Assembly: GCA_025350085.1 (NCBI GenBank)
Contig: JANXYI010000281.1
Span: 1-7,045, forward strand
DNA from: Deltaproteobacteria bacterium
GTDB lineage: Bacteria > Desulfobacterota > Desulfovibrionia > Desulfovibrionales > Desulfovibrionaceae
Reading direction: 5' to 3'
DNA length: 7,045 nucleotides
In this document: positions 4,550-7,045 of the stretch, piece by piece
How positions within the stretch are numbered: the stretch's first letter is position 1
Layout: the number at the start of each line of letters is the position of its first letter
The notes under the pieces: generated by a model
Databases searched by the model: none
What the model was told of the DNA's origin: nothing
The model's input: only the letters and a program-made list of their open reading frames with translations
Program-made: the position numbers and the translations under genes

Positions 4550-5260
4550 TTATTTCACCACATATTCCTCGAACAACAGCGTTTCGAACTTGCCGTCCGT
4601 GACGTACTGGTTGACGATGAGTAACAGTTCCATCCGCAACTTCTCCGTATTCTTCTCATCGGCCAAAAACTGCACATCTTTATTCTTCAGGTAGTAGAAG
4701 ATGGCGTTGCGGGCCGAGAGTACCCTGGCTTCGAACTCCTTGGGCACGGCCTTGTCGTGGGTGCCCAGCAGGATGCGCGCGATGAGGAAGCGCACCTCGT
4801 CGTTCTCGCCCTTTTGCTCCACCCAGAACGGCTCCAGACGCACCTGCATCTCCGGAAGTTCCGGCGCTGGGGCCTCGGACTGGGGCTGCTGTGCTGCTGG
4901 TGGGGCGGTCTTCTCGGCCTGGGGGGCCTTGCCCTTGAAGAAGAGGAACTTGACGGCAACGACCAGCACCAGCACAACGACCAGGGCAGCGACGCCAATA
5001 ATGATAAGCTTCTTGCGATCCAGGCCCGGCTTCTTTTCCTCTTCGGCCGGGGCGAGGGAGATGGCCTCCTTGTGCTTGGGCGCCTCCGGCTTGACCTCTT
5101 CCTCTTCCTCTTCCAGGAAGGGCGCGTCGTCGAGGTCGAGGTCCACCTTCTGCGTGGCGCGCGAGGCCTCGCTGGTGTCCAGGGTGACATCGCTATCGCC
5201 GGGTTTGCCTGCGCCTGTTTTTTGCGCCTCCTCAGCTGGATCTGGAACCATGACGGACAT
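4550..5260 (-). CDS. fliL: FliL, flagellar basal body/stator-associated protein with acidic N-terminal extension
   Basis: FliL is an inner-membrane protein that surrounds the MotAB stator and supports motor torque. The 236-aa protein has an ~80-residue cytoplasmic N-terminus rich in Glu/Asp (including six consecutive Glu at 50-55). One membrane helix follows (~84-108, LIIIGVAALVVVLVLVVAV), then a Pro/Ala/Gln linker (~112-135) and a periplasmic FliL domain (~138-236). Family hallmarks there are EVRFLIARILL, the central ARNAIFYYLKNKD helix, KLRMELLLIVNQYVTDGK, and the terminal FETLLFEEYVV strand. Typical FliL proteins are about 150-180 aa, so the extra length is mainly the acidic N-terminus. 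The start at 5260 follows an AAGGGGGG ribosome-binding site that lies in a small hairpin. A second ATG at codon 4 is possible. It follows cheY by 21 nt and abuts the 111-aa gene. Confidence 0.93.
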   Translation of the reverse strand: MSVMVPDPAEEAQKTGAGKPGDSDVTLDTSEASRATQKVDLDLDDAPFLEEEEEEVKPEAPKHKEAISLAPAEEEKKPGLDRKKLIIIGVAALVVVLVLVVAVKFLFFKGKAPQAEKTAPPAAQQPQSEAPAPELPEMQVRLEPFWVEQKGENDEVRFLIARILLGTHDKAVPKEFEARVLSARNAIFYYLKNKDVQFLADEKNTEKLRMELLLIVNQYVTDGKFETLLFEEYVVK

Positions 5261-5263
5261 GCC

Positions 5264-5274
5264 CCCCTTCGGGG
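5264..5274 (-). promoter_or_regulatory. Hairpin occluding the fliL ribosome-binding site
   Basis: CCCC-TTC-GGGG (plus 5264-5267 / 5271-5274) folds a 4-bp GC stem on the minus-strand mRNA. It uses the G-run that would serve as the fliL Shine-Dalgarno sequence. A ribosome finishing cheY (stop at 5282-5284) would open it, consistent with translational coupling. Confidence 0.35.
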
Positions 5275-5281
5275 TTAGGCC

Positions 5282-5665
5282 TTAACCAGGGAAGATCTTG
5301 TCGATCTTCTGGCCCAGGGTCTCCGGGGTGAACGGCTTGACGATGTAGTTGGAAACCTTGGCCTGCACGGCCTCGATGATGTTCTCCTGCTGGGCCTCGG
5401 CCGTGACCATGAGAAAGGGCGTGCCAGCGTATTCTTCACTGGAGCGCACCTTGCGCAAGAGCTCGATGCCGGTCATCTGCGGCATGTTCCAGTCGGAGAT
5501 GATGAAGTCGATGTTGTCGCGGTTGAGCGTCTCCCAGGCAGTGGTGCCGTCGTCGGCCTCGGTGACGTTGTTGAAGCCGAGCTGGCGGAGGATGTTCTTG
5601 ATGATCTTGCGCATGGTGGAAAAGTCGTCGACAACGAGAATGCGCATGTTCTTGTCTGCAGGCAT
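5282..5665 (-). CDS. cheY: CheY-type single-domain response regulator
   Basis: CheY is the diffusible chemotaxis regulator. Its phosphorylated form binds the flagellar switch to change rotation. The 127-aa protein is one receiver domain with no output domain. The acidic pocket is Asp13/Asp14 (LVVDDFS), the phosphoacceptor is Asp58 (ISDWNMP), and the conserved signalling residues are Thr88 (MVTAEA), Tyr107 and Lys110 (YIVKPF). The residues align one position later than in E. coli CheY. DFSTMR and SDWNMPQMTG are typical of flagellar CheYs rather than DNA-binding regulators. The ATG has a strong GGGAGGA 9 nt upstream. It lies 18 nt after fliA and 21 nt before fliL, so it is probably co-transcribed with them. 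No CheA or CheZ gene is visible here. Confidence 0.96.
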   Translation of the reverse strand: MPADKNMRILVVDDFSTMRKIIKNILRQLGFNNVTEADDGTTAWETLNRDNIDFIISDWNMPQMTGIELLRKVRSSEEYAGTPFLMVTAEAQQENIIEAVQAKVSNYIVKPFTPETLGQKIDKIFPG

Positions 5666-5683
5666 TGTGTCTGTCCTCCCGGA

Positions 5684-6475
5684 TCAACCTTCGTTTTCGT
5701 AGCGCTTGCGGTAGCTTTCGCGCAGCTTGGCCAGGGCCTGTGAGTGCAACTGCGAGACGCGCCCTTCGGTGATGTCCATGACCTGGGCGGTCTCCTTCAT
5801 ATTCAACTCTTCACCATAGTAGAGTGATATGACAAGCTTCTCTCTAGGGGTCAACTCTTCTATGAGCCCTGCAATCTTGTCAACCATTTCCTGGAATGCA
5901 GTGTTTTGATAGGGTTCGTTTTCCGACAGCGACTCGCGGCTGCCGACAAAGTTCTCCTGGAAGGCGTCGAGGCTGACGCACAATTGGTTTTGCAGGGCCT
6001 CAAGCCCCTGCTGCACCTCTCGCGGGGACAGACCTGTCTTGGTGCCCAGCTGTTCATGCGTCGGTGTGGCACCGGTTTCGTGTTCGATCTGGCGCATGGC
6101 CTCGTCAAGCATCTTCACCTTCTGGCGCATCCCGCGCGAGAACCAGTCCATGCGCCTGAGTTCGTCAAGCATGGCGCCCTTGATGCGGTTCTCGGAATAG
6201 GTGTCGAACTTGATGCCGAGCTCCGGGCGGAACTTGCCCAGCGCGTCAAGAAGTCCGATGCTCCCGGCACTGATGAGTTCACCAAGCTCCACGCTCTGCG
6301 GAAGCTTGTTCTTCATCCTCAGCGCCAGGATGCGGATCTTCGGGGCGTAGTGCCGGACGATTGCCTCCTGGTCGCGCGGGGGACACTGCGCCCAGGACAT
6401 CTGGCCCGTTTCCAGTTCACGCCACGGACTGCTCCTGGAAGAGGAGCTTTTTCCAGAAGAATTTAATGTTTCCAT
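5684..6475 (-). CDS. fliA: FliA, flagellar sigma-28 (FliA/WhiG-type RNA polymerase sigma factor)
   Basis: FliA directs RNA polymerase to late flagellar and chemotaxis promoters. The 263-aa protein shows region 2 at about 38-115 (YAPKIRILALRMK, ELISAGSIGLLDALGKF, FDTYSENRIKGAMLDELRRMDWFSR). Region 3 spans about 116-165, including TPTHEQLGTKTGLSPREV. Region 4 spans about 205-255, with the helix-turn-helix MKETAQVMDITEGRVSQLHSQALAKLR. The start at 6475 overlaps the flhG 3' end by 59 bp, with a weak AAGG nearby. It keeps an N-terminal W-x10-W pattern similar to Bacillus SigD. A shorter start at codon 26 (ATG at 6400) would leave a 16-nt gap to flhG, like the other gaps in the cluster, and a 238-aa protein. 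The extra 25 residues are Ser-rich. About 5800-5935 is unusually AT-rich and uses ATA and AGA codons. Confidence 0.95.
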   Translation of the reverse strand: METLNSSGKSSSSRSSPWRELETGQMSWAQCPPRDQEAIVRHYAPKIRILALRMKNKLPQSVELGELISAGSIGLLDALGKFRPELGIKFDTYSENRIKGAMLDELRRMDWFSRGMRQKVKMLDEAMRQIEHETGATPTHEQLGTKTGLSPREVQQGLEALQNQLCVSLDAFQENFVGSRESLSENEPYQNTAFQEMVDKIAGLIEELTPREKLVISLYYGEELNMKETAQVMDITEGRVSQLHSQALAKLRESYRKRYENEG

Positions 6476-7045
6476 CTGCCTTTGCCGTGACTTTCCAGCC
6501 GGTTATCTTGGCCGCTGCCTGACCTATGGCCCGGCTGGCGGGACTCTCAGGGCTTAAATGCAAAAACGGGGTCTGGGCGATGACGGCCTTGCGCACCGCC
6601 GCATCCTGCGGGATGAAGCCGACAAAATCAAGGGACACGCCGCTTAAAAAGTGGTCACAGGCCTTGTACAGCTTGGTGAAGATCTCTTTGGCGCCCTTCT
6701 CGTCCTTGGCCATGTTCACCAAAACGCGGAAGCGGTCCACGCCGTGCCGGAGCTTGAGCACCTTGATCAGCGCGTAGGCGTCGGTGAGCGAGGTGGGCTC
6801 GGTGGTCAGGACCACCAGGCGCTCGCTGGCCGCGATGTTGAAATACAGCACGTTGTCGTTGATGCCGGCGCCGGTGTCCACGATGAGGTGGTCGATGCCG
6901 CCCTCCAGGTAGTCCATGGCCTCCAGTAGGTCGAGCTTCTGGCCGGTGCTTAAGTTGACCATGTCGCTGACGCCCGAGGCCGCCGGGAGGATGCGGAACC
7001 CGAAGGGCGTGTCGCAGAGGATCTTCTCGAGCGTCATGCCCTCGG
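6417..7045 (-). CDS. flhG: FlhG (FleN/YlxH), MinD-family ATPase controlling flagellar number (5' partial)
   Basis: The frame is open to the window edge, so the true start and the N-terminal Walker A (deviant KGG-x-GK[ST]) are off-window. The visible ~208 residues carry PFGFRILPAASGVSDM, the MinD-like switch motif HLIVDTGAGIND (Walker B/switch II strand), and RLVVLTTEPTSLTDAYALIKVL. They also carry the adenine-side strand RFRVLVNMA and a helix-rich C-terminus with VGFIPQDAAVRKAVIAQTPF. These are the family landmarks of FlhG/FleN/YlxH, which works with the SRP-like GTPase FlhF to set flagellar position and number. An ATG at 7037 is in frame but lies inside the conserved domain. The adjacent fliA start is inside the last 59 bp of this gene. 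A basic/aromatic tail (IKFFWKKLLFQEQ) could be a membrane-targeting amphipathic helix. Confidence 0.93.
   Translation of the reverse strand, partial: EGMTLEKILCDTPFGFRILPAASGVSDMVNLSTGQKLDLLEAMDYLEGGIDHLIVDTGAGINDNVLYFNIAASERLVVLTTEPTSLTDAYALIKVLKLRHGVDRFRVLVNMAKDEKGAKEIFTKLYKACDHFLSGVSLDFVGFIPQDAAVRKAVIAQTPFLHLSPESPASRAIGQAAAKITGWKVTAKADGNIKFFWKKLLFQEQSVA

Noticed and set aside
4701..5285. Plus-strand open frames opposite fliL
   Set aside because: They are antisense shadows of a well-supported FliL with its membrane helix and conserved C-terminal domain.
5906..6466. Plus-strand open frame opposite fliA
   Set aside because: It is the antisense of sigma-28 regions 2 and 3, and has no supporting start signal.

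Overview
The window looks like chromosomal DNA from a GC-rich, flagellated, Gram-negative member of the Desulfovibrionales (Desulfovibrio-like Desulfobacterota). The basis is the strong GC bias at third codon positions, an LPS gene (lpxC), and the flagellar order flhG-fliA-cheY-fliL, which I recall from that group. No database was searched, so the taxonomic call is inference.

Layout: positions 1-1505 read on the plus strand. They hold the 3' end of prmC (release-factor glutamine methyltransferase), a 175-nt gap with a possible promoter and a dyad, the complete lpxC (lipid A biosynthesis), and a clear intrinsic terminator at 1484-1505. A gene-free convergent gap follows. It carries a degenerate tandem repeat of about 11-12 bp (TGCGYAG core) over roughly 1574-1790.

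From 7045 down to 1799 nearly everything is on the minus strand. In transcription order it reads flhG (5' end off-window), fliA (sigma-28), a stand-alone cheY, fliL with a long acidic N-terminus, and a 111-aa orphan whose ATG abuts the fliL stop. Then comes an interruption (about 3208-4203), followed by a membrane-anchored coiled-coil protein resembling Bacillus SwrB/YlxL and a 295-aa FliK-like hypothetical protein. Gaps between the flagellar genes are 0-21 nt (fliA overlaps flhG), which suggests co-transcription and translational coupling.

The interruption consists of a SLOG-like Rossmann-fold gene on the minus strand and, divergently, a 65-aa single-pass membrane protein on the plus strand. 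The SLOG-like gene has its own promoter-like sequence, a 15-bp palindrome over the -10, two direct repeats 20 bp apart just upstream of the -35, and a strong intrinsic terminator. This pair does not look like flagellar machinery. It may be an inserted regulatory or sensor cassette.

The flagellar genes fit together as follows. FlhG sets flagellar number and placement, FliA drives late flagellar and chemotaxis genes, CheY signals to the switch, and FliL supports stator function. The SwrB-like and FliK-like proteins plausibly act in export activation and hook-length control, but these last two roles are inferred from architecture and position only.
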